DNA from: Kiloniella laminariae
GTDB taxonomy: Bacteria; Pseudomonadota; Alphaproteobacteria; Kiloniellales; Kiloniellaceae
Length of the DNA: 64,000 bases
Direction: 5' to 3'
Assembly (NCBI RefSeq): GCF_027214005.1
Contig: NZ_JAPWGY010000010.1
Location: 31,658-95,657, forward strand
Shown here: piece by piece, positions 35,149 through 44,338 of the stretch
How the letters are laid out: each line of letters starts with the position of its first letter
Position numbering within the stretch: the stretch's first letter is position 1
The notes under the pieces: generated by a model
Told to the model about the DNA's origin: nothing
Database searches by the model: none
The model's input: the letters and a program-made list of their open reading frames with translations, nothing else
Translations under genes and position numbers: made by a program

Positions 35149-36435
35149 TTAGCAGGTTCCAGACTTTCTTTCATTCCACCAATCGGCAAGCTTCAGGCCC
35201 CAATAAACGGATTGGGCAGCCAGCGGTCCTGCTGGGCCGCCATTCCATTGTAAATCAAATGCCTTGAAGAGTTTATATCTTGTGTTCTCCCCGGTAATGG
35301 CTTCGGCAATCAGACGTCCGCCAATGGGTGCTGTATTCATGCCGTGACCACCAAAAGCAGTACAGGCCCAGACGCCTGGTTTGACGGCACCAATATACGG
35401 CATTTTATGACGGGCATAGGCCATCAGGCCGGACCAGGAAGTTTCAATCTTCACCCCGGCCAACGCCGGATAAACGTCAACCATATCTTTTCCGAGTAAA
35501 GCAGCCAGATCCCTGGGTTCACTGGTTTTGGTAGTAACCCGACCGCCCCACAGCAATCTGTCTCCATCGACAATGCGGTAATAGTCGGAAGCCATTCGAT
35601 CATCAAGAATGGCAGCGCTGGTTTTTATGCATTCCCCAAGTAAGGGGCCGATTTTTTCCGTGACGACAACATAGGTCGAAATCGGCAGGAGCGAACGCCT
35701 GACCTTATCGAAAACCTTGCCTGAATAACCTCCGCCACAAAGAACTATATCCCGGGCTTTCACTTTCCCTCTTGCAGTCGTAACTGATTTGACCAGGCTG
35801 TCCTGATCCATGGCAAGGACTTCACTGTCCTCAAATATCTGGCCGCCACGCTGTTCTATTACACTGGCCAGTCCCAGGCAATAATTCAGGGGATGAAAGT
35901 GGAATCCCTGATTGTCCAGATACCCCTGATGATAGCGATCCGTATTCATATAGTCTGGCAAGTCTGTTTTGGAGAGATAAGTCAGTTCATGACCGTATTC
36001 CCGGGCCATTTTATCGCAGTATCGTCGCAGACTATCGGGGTCGTGATAGCGGATAACAGATATTTTGCCGGGGGAAGGGGCTGTTTCCTGAAGCTTGAGC
36101 GTTTCTATGTTGTTTCTGACAATAGCAACGCCTTCACGGGACAGGTCAAACAGTTGTCTGGCGCCTTCCTTACCTAGCTTCTGTTCTGCAAGTCGTTCCC
36201 CCCCGGCGAAACCGGCAGTGACAAAGCCACCGTTGCGTCCAGAGGCCCCCCAAGCCACACGCCTGGCTTCGAGGATCACAACACTCTTGCCCCGATCAAG
36301 TAATTCAAGAGCGCAACTCAGGCCAGCGAGACCGCCGCCAATAATGCAGACATCCACGGACAGGGTTTCTGAGAGAGACGGGCGCTGTGGAGCAGCAATT
36401 GCCGTGCGGCTGTAATAGGTATCAAGGTAGGTCAT
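35149..36435 (-). CDS. DAO-family FAD oxidoreductase (gamma-glutamylputrescine oxidase-like)
   Basis: 428 residues. The FAD dinucleotide motif IIGGGLAGLSCALELL is near residue 32, followed by the ARRVAWGASGRNGGFVTAGF stretch that is diagnostic for the PuuB/DadA-like DAO subgroup. The C-terminal GHGMNTAPIGGRLIAE closes the FAD site. Expected chemistry is oxidation of an amine or N-alkyl amino acid with oxygen, releasing aldehyde and hydrogen peroxide. It is one of three such genes in the window and lies 64 bp after another on the same strand. The substrate is uncertain. Confidence 0.85.
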   Translation of the reverse strand: MTYLDTYYSRTAIAAPQRPSLSETLSVDVCIIGGGLAGLSCALELLDRGKSVVILEARRVAWGASGRNGGFVTAGFAGGERLAEQKLGKEGARQLFDLSREGVAIVRNNIETLKLQETAPSPGKISVIRYHDPDSLRRYCDKMAREYGHELTYLSKTDLPDYMNTDRYHQGYLDNQGFHFHPLNYCLGLASVIEQRGGQIFEDSEVLAMDQDSLVKSVTTARGKVKARDIVLCGGGYSGKVFDKVRRSLLPISTYVVVTEKIGPLLGECIKTSAAILDDRMASDYYRIVDGDRLLWGGRVTTKTSEPRDLAALLGKDMVDVYPALAGVKIETSWSGLMAYARHKMPYIGAVKPGVWACTAFGGHGMNTAPIGGRLIAEAITGENTRYKLFKAFDLQWNGGPAGPLAAQSVYWGLKLADWWNERKSGTC

Positions 36436-36499
36436 GATTATAAAAACTTTGTACAGGAGCCGAAATTATCCAAGAAATCATCTTCTTGCAGATGGTTTC

Positions 36500-37840
36500 T
36501 CAGAACCACTCATCTTTTAACTGGTAGTAAAGATAGGCAGCCTTGAGGTAAGCCAGTCGAAGTGGTGGAAGTGGAAAACGGGAGAAATCTCTGTTGAGCA
36601 TGGAGGGCAGAGCAGACGATTTGTTTTTGCCAACGATCTCATCTGCAAGCGCTTGTCCAGCCCAACTTCCCATGGCCACACCATTCCCGTGGTAAGCCAG
36701 TGCCGCCCAGGCAGAGCCGTCTTGGCTCAGAGGACCGATATAGGGAATGAGATCATTGGTGAGGCAGACAAACCCTTGCCAGAAATGAGTATGTTCCACT
36801 GCAGCCCATTCGGGGAACATTTTCTCAAAATCACGGCGGAGATGTTTTTCCGCAGCTTGTCTGGCCGCCGGGGAAGCATCTGTCCCACCCCGCCCGCCAA
36901 AAAGGAACCTTCCATCCGGCAACAAACGGAAATAATGTAACAGGATCCGGCTGTCGTAAACTGTCGTCGTACTGTGCCAGCCCTGTTGCTTGATTTCTGT
37001 TTCGTGCAAGGGGCGGGTGACCAGGATATTGGACAGGGCTGGTAACAATTTCCCTCTGATATCCTCAGTAAGGTCTTCCGGAGTGTATCCGTTTGTTGCC
37101 AATATGACTTGTTTGGCCTTAAGGGAGCCCTTTAGTGTGTCCAGGATGTGCTTTTTCCCGTCACGACGCCATTTTACAACCGGACTGTCACCATAGATCG
37201 TTACATTTTTCTGGCGAAGCTCATCGGCCAGTCCTCGTGCATATTTCAAAGGGTGGAGGCCAAAGCCGACAGGGTTGTGCAGCCCACCATAGAACGAGGA
37301 CTTTAGCCCTTGCTCCATCAATTGTTCCGGTGTGAGCAGATAGGTTTCATGCGAAAACGCAGACTTCAAAAAACTCTGTTCACGGCGAAATTCTTCCATC
37401 ACAGAACTTTTATGAGCAAGAGATATCTCTCCGTGGCCTGTCTGATCGGCAGCAATCTTGTGTTCTTCCAGAAAAGATCCGACAAAGGCGACAGACTCTT
37501 TCTGGATCTGGAAAAAGGCCTTGGCGTTATCCAGACCGTAGCGGCCGATAATTTGCTGGTAACTCAATTTTGCCGCACCCATACAGCAAAAACCGCCGTT
37601 GCGACCAGAGGCACCCCATCCTGGTTGGGCGGCTTCAAGCACTCTGACCTCAACTCCATGCCGTTGCTGCAGGTGATAGGCTGCCATCATCCCGCTGTAA
37701 CCGCTGCCAATAATGGCAATTTCACAGCTATCATCCTTATCCAGAGAAGGAAAAGGTGCAATCTCTGAGGCACTATCCATCCAGTAACTCTTGGCCCAGT
37801 TTGACGGAGAAAACGCATCGGGATGGTAGAGATACTTCAT
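36500..37840 (-). CDS. DAO-family FAD oxidoreductase
   Basis: 446 residues. FAD-binding motif IIGSGYSGMMAAYHLQ near residue 43, PGWGASGRNGGFCCMGAAKL after it, and a C-terminal YHGNGVAMGSWAGQALADE. It belongs to the same superfamily as the neighbouring 35149-36435 gene but is clearly divergent, including a longer N-terminus (about 35 residues before the Rossmann motif). Probably the first gene of a two-gene operon of oxidases. It could act on polyamine derivatives, sarcosine-like compounds or another secondary amine. Confidence 0.85.
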   Translation of the reverse strand: MKYLYHPDAFSPSNWAKSYWMDSASEIAPFPSLDKDDSCEIAIIGSGYSGMMAAYHLQQRHGVEVRVLEAAQPGWGASGRNGGFCCMGAAKLSYQQIIGRYGLDNAKAFFQIQKESVAFVGSFLEEHKIAADQTGHGEISLAHKSSVMEEFRREQSFLKSAFSHETYLLTPEQLMEQGLKSSFYGGLHNPVGFGLHPLKYARGLADELRQKNVTIYGDSPVVKWRRDGKKHILDTLKGSLKAKQVILATNGYTPEDLTEDIRGKLLPALSNILVTRPLHETEIKQQGWHSTTTVYDSRILLHYFRLLPDGRFLFGGRGGTDASPAARQAAEKHLRRDFEKMFPEWAAVEHTHFWQGFVCLTNDLIPYIGPLSQDGSAWAALAYHGNGVAMGSWAGQALADEIVGKNKSSALPSMLNRDFSRFPLPPLRLAYLKAAYLYYQLKDEWF

Positions 37841-38003
37841 GGATGATGGTCTTTCAGTTTGTGGAGGGCGCCAGAAGCGGTGACATGGTCTTTCGCATCA
37901 CAATACAAGCAAAGAACAACGTCAAGGCGGTTCTAGCTCTCGCCCAAGGGAGAGCAGGTTTTTCTGGAGAACGTTTTATATCAGACTGCGACATCTTGTA
38001 CCT

Positions 38004-38032
38004 TTGTCACAAGGTCATATTATCACTATAAG
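38004..38032 (+). promoter_or_regulatory. Sigma-70-type promoter for the small membrane ORFs
   Basis: TTGTCA (38004-38009) and TATAAG (38027-38032) are 17 bp apart, about 47 bp before the GTG start at 38079. This is one of the best promoter matches in the window. Confidence 0.6.
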
Positions 38033-38078
38033 ATACATATAAAATACATGTTATGACGATAATTAAGAGGATAAGCAG

Positions 38079-38303
38079 GTGACTTACATTGTGATCATAG
38101 CCGAAATCATGACCGTAGCCTGGTTTCTGCTTTTTACCTTGATGATTGACGGGTTTTACAGGGAGGGACTTACTGTTAGCCGACAAGTCATAGATCCGGT
38201 GGTGACATTTTTTATCACAAACGCAAAGTGGGCTTATATCACAGGTATATCCCTTGTTTATATCGGAAGTATAACCCTGTTATATCAGTTTCTTGTAAAA
38301 TAA
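38079..38303 (+). CDS. Small two-helix membrane protein, unknown
   Basis: 74 residues starting at a GTG with AGAGG 8 bp upstream. Two hydrophobic segments (about residues 4-24 and 50-71) flank a polar loop containing DGFYREGLTVSRQVIDP. I recognise no family. The ribosome site, upstream promoter, absence of a longer overlapping frame and the second small ORF 29 bp downstream support it as a real gene. It might be an accessory subunit of a membrane complex. Confidence 0.6.
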   Translation: MTYIVIIAEIMTVAWFLLFTLMIDGFYREGLTVSRQVIDPVVTFFITNAKWAYITGISLVYIGSITLLYQFLVK

Positions 38304-38332
38304 AGACAACATCTGAGTTGAGGAGATGGGGC

Positions 38333-38440
38333 ATGATAAAAAAAGACCAGATAATGATGAAAATATCTGTGGTAACTCTTATTTGGCTGCTGGTCCCTTT
38401 GCCTCTTTATATATGGGGCATCCTAAGCCTCTATCTTTGA
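38333..38440 (+). CDS. 35-residue single-helix membrane peptide, unknown
   Basis: This short ORF runs from an ATG at 38333 to the TGA at 38438-38440. It encodes a lysine-containing N-terminus (MIKKDQIMMK) and one hydrophobic helix (VVTLIWLLVPLPLYIWGILS). A clear AGGAG ribosome site lies at 38321-38325, 7 bp before the ATG. It would be cotranscribed with the 74-residue membrane protein. I recognise no family. Confidence 0.5.
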   Translation: MIKKDQIMMKISVVTLIWLLVPLPLYIWGILSLYL

Positions 38441-38456
38441 GCGGTTTGGCGAACGG

Positions 38457-39359
38457 CTATTCGCTCTGATGCTTGGAAGCCTCTCTCAAAAGCCATCGTC
38501 TGAAAGTTTGAAGACGGGGAAGGCCCCGCTTCTTTTCAGGATAGACGAGATAATAGGCATTCTTGCCTCGAATACTGTGCTCAAAGGGTTGGATCAACAA
38601 GCCCTTGCTCAGTTCCTCGCGGATCAGAAAAGCAGGGAGAAGCGCAATCCCCAGACCACTTAATGCTGCGTTGATAATCATGTGGAACTGCTCAAACTTG
38701 GGGCCTGCAGCCGGATTGATATCCTGCGCATCAGCCCCTTTAAGCCATTCCTGCCAGGCATAGGGGCGTGAGCGTAATTGTAAAAGAGTATGGTGGCGTA
38801 AATCATTTGGGGTATGCAATCCCTGACCGCGCTCCATCAGGGTCGGATTGCAGACCGGGATCATTTCTTCGCCCATCAGCTTGTCAGTTATGGCACCAGG
38901 CCAGTTTGCATCGCCGAAATGAATAGCTGCATCGATATTTTCACTATCGAAATTGAAGGCCTCGATCCGGGTGATGAGATTAACGTTGATTTCCGGATGT
39001 TGTGAAGTGAAACGTCCCAGTCGCGGGATCAACCACCGACTGCCAAAAGTAGGCAGGCAGGCAAGCAGTAACTCTCCCCCGACCCCTTGATAAGCCAGAA
39101 GATTGAGTGTCGCTGCTTTGAGATGATTAAGGCCAGAGCGGACTTCTTCGACATAACTTGCGCCTGCTTCGGTAAGAACAAGACGTTGTCGCACGCGTTC
39201 AAACAACCGGATGCCCAGTTCATCTTCCAACTGCCGGATCTGGCGACTGACTGCGCTCTGTGTAACATTCAGTTCTTCGGCTGCTTTCGTAAAGCTCATG
39301 TGCCGGGCAGAGGATTCAAAAGTCCGCAAAGCAGTCAGGGAAGGGACATAACGATACAT
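38457..39359 (-). CDS. LysR-family transcriptional regulator (GcvA-like), probable gcdH regulator
   Basis: 300 residues from the ATG at 39359. The HTH FTKAAEELNVTQSAVSRQIR lies at about residues 24-43; a LysR effector domain follows (GGELLLACLPTFGSRWLIP). It is divergent from the glutaryl-CoA dehydrogenase gene, 274 bp away. LysR regulators next to gcdH are common in proteobacteria and respond to glutarate or glutaryl-CoA, so control of the gcdH set is likely. Confidence 0.9.
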   Translation of the reverse strand: MYRYVPSLTALRTFESSARHMSFTKAAEELNVTQSAVSRQIRQLEDELGIRLFERVRQRLVLTEAGASYVEEVRSGLNHLKAATLNLLAYQGVGGELLLACLPTFGSRWLIPRLGRFTSQHPEINVNLITRIEAFNFDSENIDAAIHFGDANWPGAITDKLMGEEMIPVCNPTLMERGQGLHTPNDLRHHTLLQLRSRPYAWQEWLKGADAQDINPAAGPKFEQFHMIINAALSGLGIALLPAFLIREELSKGLLIQPFEHSIRGKNAYYLVYPEKKRGLPRLQTFRRWLLREASKHQSE

Positions 39360-39633
39360 CAATGGTTCAAACTCATCGGTTGGGATCAGGAATCCAAAAA
39401 TGCAGTCTATAGCGTGACAAACAGTCAGTCATGAGTTTAATGAATGATATTGAGAAAATATATCATTGGCCTTTACTCGCAACCCGGCACAGAATGATTC
39501 TCAGAATATTCTGCCCAAGCTGGTCTTCTATCATCAAAAACAGGTGGACCGCTGCAGAAAACTGCCTTGATCGCTCAGAATAGTCCCTGATACGCATAGA
39601 GCAGGGATACGCACAGAACAGGAATTGAACACA

Positions 39634-40821
39634 ATGTCAGCATCCGCCAAACTCGGTAAATTCTCGTGGGAAGATCCCTTTTTGCTCGACGCGCAGTTAA
39701 GCGATGAAGAGCGTATGGTGCGTGACAGTGCCCATGCCTATGCCCAGGAAAAACTGATGCCACGCGTTCTCGAGGCCAACCGCAATGAGGTTTTTGATCG
39801 TGAGATCATGAACGAAATGGGCGCGTTGGGTTTCCTGGGCGCAACAATCGACGGTTATGGCTGTGCCGGGGTGAACTATACCAGTTATGGCCTGATTGCC
39901 CGTGAAGTCGAGCGCGTAGACAGCGGGTACCGTTCCGCCATGTCAGTTCAGTCTTCCCTGGTCATGCATCCGATCTATGCTTATGGATCAGAAGAACAAA
40001 AAGAAAAATACCTTCCCAAACTGGCAACAGGAGAATATGTCGGCTGCTTTGGCCTGACAGAGCCAGATGCCGGATCAGATCCCGGCAGCATGAAAACCCG
40101 GGCGAGGAAGGTCAAAGGCGGTTACGAACTTTCCGGGGCCAAGATGTGGATCACCAATTCGCCGATTGCTGATCTGATGGTGGTCTGGGCCAAAAACGAT
40201 GATAATATCATCCGTGGCTTTGTTCTGGAACGGGGCATGAAGGGGCTAAGCACGCCAAAGATCGAAGGCAAGTTCAGTCTGCGTGCTTCTGTAACCGGCG
40301 AAATCGCCATGGATAATGTCTTTGTTCCCGAAGAGAACATGTTTCCGGAAATAGCTGGTCTAAAAGGACCTTTTGGCTGCCTGAACCGGGCGCGTTACGG
40401 GATCGCCTGGGGAGCTCTTGGTGCTGCTGAATTCTGCTGGCATGCAGCCCGTCAGTACACACTGGATCGCAAACAGTTTGATCGGCCACTGGCTCAAACA
40501 CAGTTGGTGCAGAAGAAACTGGCTGACATGCAGACAGAGATCTCTCTTGGCCTTCAGGGTTGTTTGCGGGCAGGGCGCCTGTTTGACGAAGGGATTATTG
40601 CGCCGGAACTGATTTCCCTGATCAAACGCAATTCCTGTGGCAAATCACTTGATATCGCCCGTATTGCCCGCGACATGCACGGGGGCAACGGCGTATCAGA
40701 TGAATACCATGTAATTCGTCACGTAATGAACCTGGAAGCTGTGAATACCTATGAAGGTACGCATGATGTTCATGCTCTGATCCTCGGCCGTGCACAGACG
40801 GGTCTGCAGGCGTTTATGTAA
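39634..40821 (+). CDS. gcdH: Glutaryl-CoA dehydrogenase
   Basis: 395 residues from the ATG at 39634 with ACAGGAA upstream. It oxidises and decarboxylates glutaryl-CoA to crotonyl-CoA in lysine, tryptophan and glutarate catabolism. Support comes from the N-terminus [32 protein letters not shown], the [18 protein letters not shown] substrate region and the catalytic Glu in [16 protein letters not shown] near residue 370. It is FAD-dependent and cytoplasmic, passing electrons to ETF. The CoA-transferase gene follows by 45 bp, forming the expected glutarate activation and oxidation pair. Confidence 0.94.
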   Translation: MSASAKLGKFSWEDPFLLDAQLSDEERMVRDSAHAYAQEKLMPRVLEANRNEVFDREIMNEMGALGFLGATIDGYGCAGVNYTSYGLIAREVERVDSGYRSAMSVQSSLVMHPIYAYGSEEQKEKYLPKLATGEYVGCFGLTEPDAGSDPGSMKTRARKVKGGYELSGAKMWITNSPIADLMVVWAKNDDNIIRGFVLERGMKGLSTPKIEGKFSLRASVTGEIAMDNVFVPEENMFPEIAGLKGPFGCLNRARYGIAWGALGAAEFCWHAARQYTLDRKQFDRPLAQTQLVQKKLADMQTEISLGLQGCLRAGRLFDEGIIAPELISLIKRNSCGKSLDIARIARDMHGGNGVSDEYHVIRHVMNLEAVNTYEGTHDVHALILGRAQTGLQAFM

Positions 40822-40866
40822 CATCACTCAAACCCATCCCCCAAAATACCTGTCAGGAGAAATCGA

Positions 40867-42108
40867 TTGAGTGATGTTCCTGCTGCGGATCAAGGCAGCG
40901 CCCCGCTAGAGGGAATCAGGGTTCTCGACCTTTCCCGAGTACTCGCCGGTCCCTGGGTTGGCCAGTCTCTGGCAGATCTTGGGGCAGATGTGATTAAAGT
41001 TGAGCGCCCGGGTACGGGGGATGATACCCGCGCCTGGGGGCCACCTTTTATTCAAACGCCGGAAGGGGAAAACACCGGAGAGTCTGCCTATTATATGGCT
41101 ACAAACCGTGGAAAAAGATCCCTGGCCATTGATATGACACAACAAGAAGGGCAGAAAATTCTTCGGGAAATTGCTCGTAAAAGCGATATTGTGATCGAGA
41201 ATTTCAAGGTTGGTGGTCTGGAGAAATACGGCCTTGATTATCAAAGCCTTTCTGCAATCAATCCCCGCCTTGTCTATTGTTCCATTACAGGATTTGGGCA
41301 AACGGGTCCCTATGCGGAAAAGGCGGGTTATGACCTGATGATCCAGGGGATGGGCGGTTTGATGAGCATCACAGGCGAGGCAGATCGCCAGCCGATGAAA
41401 GTCGGTGTTGCTGTCGTGGATGTCTTTAGCGGCATGTACGGGCTTTCCGCCATTCTCGCGGCGCTGTTCAAACGCGAGCGTAGTGGCAAAGGTGACCATA
41501 TTGATATTGCCCTGATGGATTGCCAGACGGCCATGCTGGCCAATCAGGCAACAAACTACCTCGTGTCCGGCAAGATTCCAAAGCGACGAGGCAATGCCCA
41601 CCCCAACATCTCACCCTATGAAGTTTTTGAGACCGGCGATGGCTATATGATTCTTGCTGTTGGCAATGACCGGCAATTTGTTGAGTTCTGCAACGTTGCC
41701 GGGGCAGGGGATCTGGCGCTAGACAAACGCTTTTCAACCAACAGTCTGAGAGTTGAGAACCGTGAAGCACTGGTGCCGATGGTTGCCAAAATCCTGAGAC
41801 AGAAAACAACAGAATACTGGGTCAGTTCTCTTGAAAGCGCCAGTGTCCCTGCAGGCCCGATCAATGATCTCTCCCAGGTATTTGCCGATCCTCATTTAAA
41901 GCAGCGTGGTATTCTCAAAAATTATCAACACCCGAGTGGTGCCATGCAAGATCTGGTATCGACACCAATGCGATTTTCGCAATCCCGTTCCGGTGCAGAG
42001 AGACCACCTCCCATGCTCGGGCAACATACCGATGAAGTATTGGAGGAACTGCTGCAGACAAGTCGCGAGGACATTGCAAAGTTACGGCAACTTGGCGCGA
42101 TTGCCTGA
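40867..42108 (+). CDS. CaiB/BaiF family (type III) CoA-transferase, probable glutarate CoA-transferase
   Basis: 413 residues from a TTG preceded by AGGAGA 6 bp upstream; no ATG fits. Motifs are IRVLDLSRVLAGPWVGQSLA, GADVIKVERPGTGDD, NRGKRSLAIDM and the catalytic Asp in GVAVVDVFSGMYG near residue 183. Family III enzymes move CoA between acids through an aspartyl-CoA anhydride. The neighbour gcdH suggests glutarate plus succinyl-CoA to glutaryl-CoA, as by the human SUGCT relative. Substrate by context. Confidence 0.88.
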   Translation: MSDVPAADQGSAPLEGIRVLDLSRVLAGPWVGQSLADLGADVIKVERPGTGDDTRAWGPPFIQTPEGENTGESAYYMATNRGKRSLAIDMTQQEGQKILREIARKSDIVIENFKVGGLEKYGLDYQSLSAINPRLVYCSITGFGQTGPYAEKAGYDLMIQGMGGLMSITGEADRQPMKVGVAVVDVFSGMYGLSAILAALFKRERSGKGDHIDIALMDCQTAMLANQATNYLVSGKIPKRRGNAHPNISPYEVFETGDGYMILAVGNDRQFVEFCNVAGAGDLALDKRFSTNSLRVENREALVPMVAKILRQKTTEYWVSSLESASVPAGPINDLSQVFADPHLKQRGILKNYQHPSGAMQDLVSTPMRFSQSRSGAERPPPMLGQHTDEVLEELLQTSREDIAKLRQLGAIA

Positions 42109-42164
42109 AAAGATACCCTGTAAGCCAGAACCATCAGAATCACCAAGATCAACGGAAGATAATC

Positions 42165-43799
42165 ATGACCGCAGTAACATTGAAAAAACGTACCGGTGGA
42201 GAAATTTTGGCGCAGGGTCTTAAGGGACATGGTGTCGACACGGCTTTTTGCGTGCCGGGTGAAAGTTACCTTGCTGTATTGGATGCTCTCTATGATCTGA
42301 AGAATGATATCAAGGTTGTAACCTGCCGCCAGGAAGGCGGTGCAGCCTACATGGCAGAAGCTTATGGCAAGCTCAAAGGCAAGCCGGGAATCTGTTTTGT
42401 TACCAGAGGCCCCGGTGCAACCAATGCTTCCATCGGCGTACACACAGCATTTCAGGATTCCACACCAATGATCCTGTTTATTGGTCAGGTAGCCCGTCAT
42501 CAGGAAGAAAGAGAAGCTTTTCAGGAAATTGATTATCGCCGTATGTTTGGCCAGATGGCAAAATGGGTTGCACAGATCGAGACGGCAGAACGTATTCCTG
42601 AATATCTCAGTCGAGCGTTTCATACCGCAACTTCGGGGCGCCCCGGGCCTGTTGTACTGGCGCTCCCCGAAGATATGCTGACCGAGTTTGCTGAAGTGGC
42701 TGATGCGCCGAGCTACAAGAAAGTTGCTTCAGCCCCGCTCCCGGAAGACATGGTACAGTTCCGGTCTCTTTTATCCGAGGCAGAACGCCCCCTGTTACTT
42801 ATCGGTGGTGGAGGCTGGACAGCGGAGGCGAGTGCTGAGATCACTCGTTTCGCCGAGGACAATCATCTTCCTGTATCCTGTGCCTTCCGCCGACAGGACA
42901 GCTTTGATAACCACCATGAACTCTATATTGGAGAAGTTGGTATTTCTCCAAATCCGAAACTGGCAACACGGGTTCAGGAATCTGACCTTCTTATCGTCGT
43001 TGGGCCACGTCTTGGTGAAATGACCACCAGTGGCTACAGTTTGCTGGATAGTCCGAATACCAAACAGAAACTGGTTCACATCCTCCCCGGAGCAGAAGAG
43101 CTGAACCGGGTATATCGTGCAGAACTGGCAATCCAGAGCGACCTCACTGCCTTTGCCCGTGCAGCCAGAAAACTGGAGCCGGTGAAAAATCCGGTATGGC
43201 AGAAAGATCTGGCCCGGGCCCGCGCTGATTATCTCGATTTCATGAACGTACAACTGGGAATAAAAGATTTCCCAATGCATCAGATCAGCCGCTACCTTCG
43301 CGAAAACTTGCCCAGCAACGCCGTTATCACCAATGGCGCGGGGAACTATACGATCTGGGGACAGCGCTTCTATCAATTCACATCCTATCCCAGCCAGCTT
43401 GCACCGACCTCAGGGGCGATGGGATATGGTGTTCCCGCAGGAATAGCTGCCAAAATATCCGAACCGGAACGCACCGTTGTCACCTTTGCCGGTGATGGCT
43501 GTTTTATGATGAATGGACAGGAAATTTCGACCGCGGTGCAGTATGGTGCCGCCGTTATCATTATCGTGGTCGATAATGGATGCTTTGGCACGATCCGGAT
43601 GCATCAGGAACGGGAGTATCCTGATCGGGTAATTTCGACGGCTTTGCGCAACCCTGACTTTGCCGCCTTGGCCCGCGCCTATGGTGCTCACGCAGAAACG
43701 GTCGATCATGTTGAACAGTTCCCGGCTGCTTTTGAACGTTCCAAAGCCAGCGGTCTTCCATCACTCATTCATGTTAAGGTGCCTAATCTCTGGGATTAG
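42165..43799 (+). CDS. Thiamine-diphosphate enzyme of the acetolactate synthase family
   Basis: 544 residues with the three-domain ThDP fold. The activating Glu is in CRQEGGAAYMAEAYGK (about residue 58), a middle FAD/ADP-type domain spans about 200-330, and the ThDP-magnesium motif starts GDGCFMMNGQEIST near 446 and ends with VVDNGCF about 28 residues later. Acetolactate synthase, glyoxylate carboligase, sulfoacetaldehyde acetyltransferase and others share this fold. No regulatory small subunit follows, arguing against the biosynthetic IlvB. Its place after gcdH and the CoA-transferase is unusual. Reaction unknown. Confidence 0.85.
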   Translation: MTAVTLKKRTGGEILAQGLKGHGVDTAFCVPGESYLAVLDALYDLKNDIKVVTCRQEGGAAYMAEAYGKLKGKPGICFVTRGPGATNASIGVHTAFQDSTPMILFIGQVARHQEEREAFQEIDYRRMFGQMAKWVAQIETAERIPEYLSRAFHTATSGRPGPVVLALPEDMLTEFAEVADAPSYKKVASAPLPEDMVQFRSLLSEAERPLLLIGGGGWTAEASAEITRFAEDNHLPVSCAFRRQDSFDNHHELYIGEVGISPNPKLATRVQESDLLIVVGPRLGEMTTSGYSLLDSPNTKQKLVHILPGAEELNRVYRAELAIQSDLTAFARAARKLEPVKNPVWQKDLARARADYLDFMNVQLGIKDFPMHQISRYLRENLPSNAVITNGAGNYTIWGQRFYQFTSYPSQLAPTSGAMGYGVPAGIAAKISEPERTVVTFAGDGCFMMNGQEISTAVQYGAAVIIIVVDNGCFGTIRMHQEREYPDRVISTALRNPDFAALARAYGAHAETVDHVEQFPAAFERSKASGLPSLIHVKVPNLWD

Positions 43800-43819
43800 G
43801 GGGCAGCGGATCTCAAGCA

Positions 43820-43849
43820 AAAAGGGCGTTCGGAAGAACGCCCTTTTTG
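43820..43849 (+). terminator. Rho-independent terminator after the ThDP enzyme gene
   Basis: AAAGGGCGTTC (43821-43831) pairs with GAACGCCCTTT (43836-43846) around a GGAA loop, and a T-tract follows. It closes the gcdH operon. The A-rich left side also allows use from the opposite strand, by the cold-shock gene ending at 43899. Confidence 0.93.
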
Positions 43850-43898
43850 TATTCGCATTCGTCAAAAATCTGATTAATGCCTAGTGTTACACCTGATA

Positions 43899-44108
43899 TT
43901 ATTCAGCAACAGCAATTGTAGAAACTGCCATTTTACCGTTACGGCCACGCTCAAGTTCGAACTCTACGCGCTGACCTTCGTTTAGACCCTGCAGGCCTGC
44001 ACGCTCAACTGCAGAGATATGAACGAAAGCATCGTCCCCACCAGCATCAGGCTCGATAAAGCCAAAACCTTTGGTAGAGTTAAACCATTTAACTACGCCA
44101 GTCGCCAT
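43899..44108 (-). CDS. Cold-shock protein (CspA family)
   Basis: 69 residues from the ATG at 44108, with AGGAG 8 bp upstream; a longer frame to 44147 has no role. RNP1 is KGFGFI, followed by RNP2 DAFVHIS. It binds single-stranded nucleic acid and acts as an RNA chaperone. The 230 bp upstream, before the phosphotransferase gene, would include a long 5' leader typical of csp genes. A GGCC-TAGAT-GGCC hairpin sits about 35 bp before the start codon. Confidence 0.95.
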   Translation of the reverse strand: MATGVVKWFNSTKGFGFIEPDAGGDDAFVHISAVERAGLQGLNEGQRVEFELERGRNGKMAVSTIAVAE

Positions 44109-44338
44109 TGAAGTGACTCCTAATAACAATTCTAGTGTGACGGCCATCTAGGCCGCGGATAAGGGTTCGGCAAGGCCGGGAATCTTCTTCAGTGACCAGT
44201 GTAGGGCAGGCAGAGGAACGCCGGAACTTTTAAAACCATGCTATATTTATCCATGAACTGCGAATAAGTGCAAGTGGGAACAGCATTTTAAGCGGCAAAA
44301 AAATGCATTTTTCATATAACGGCAACAGTAATGCCGTA

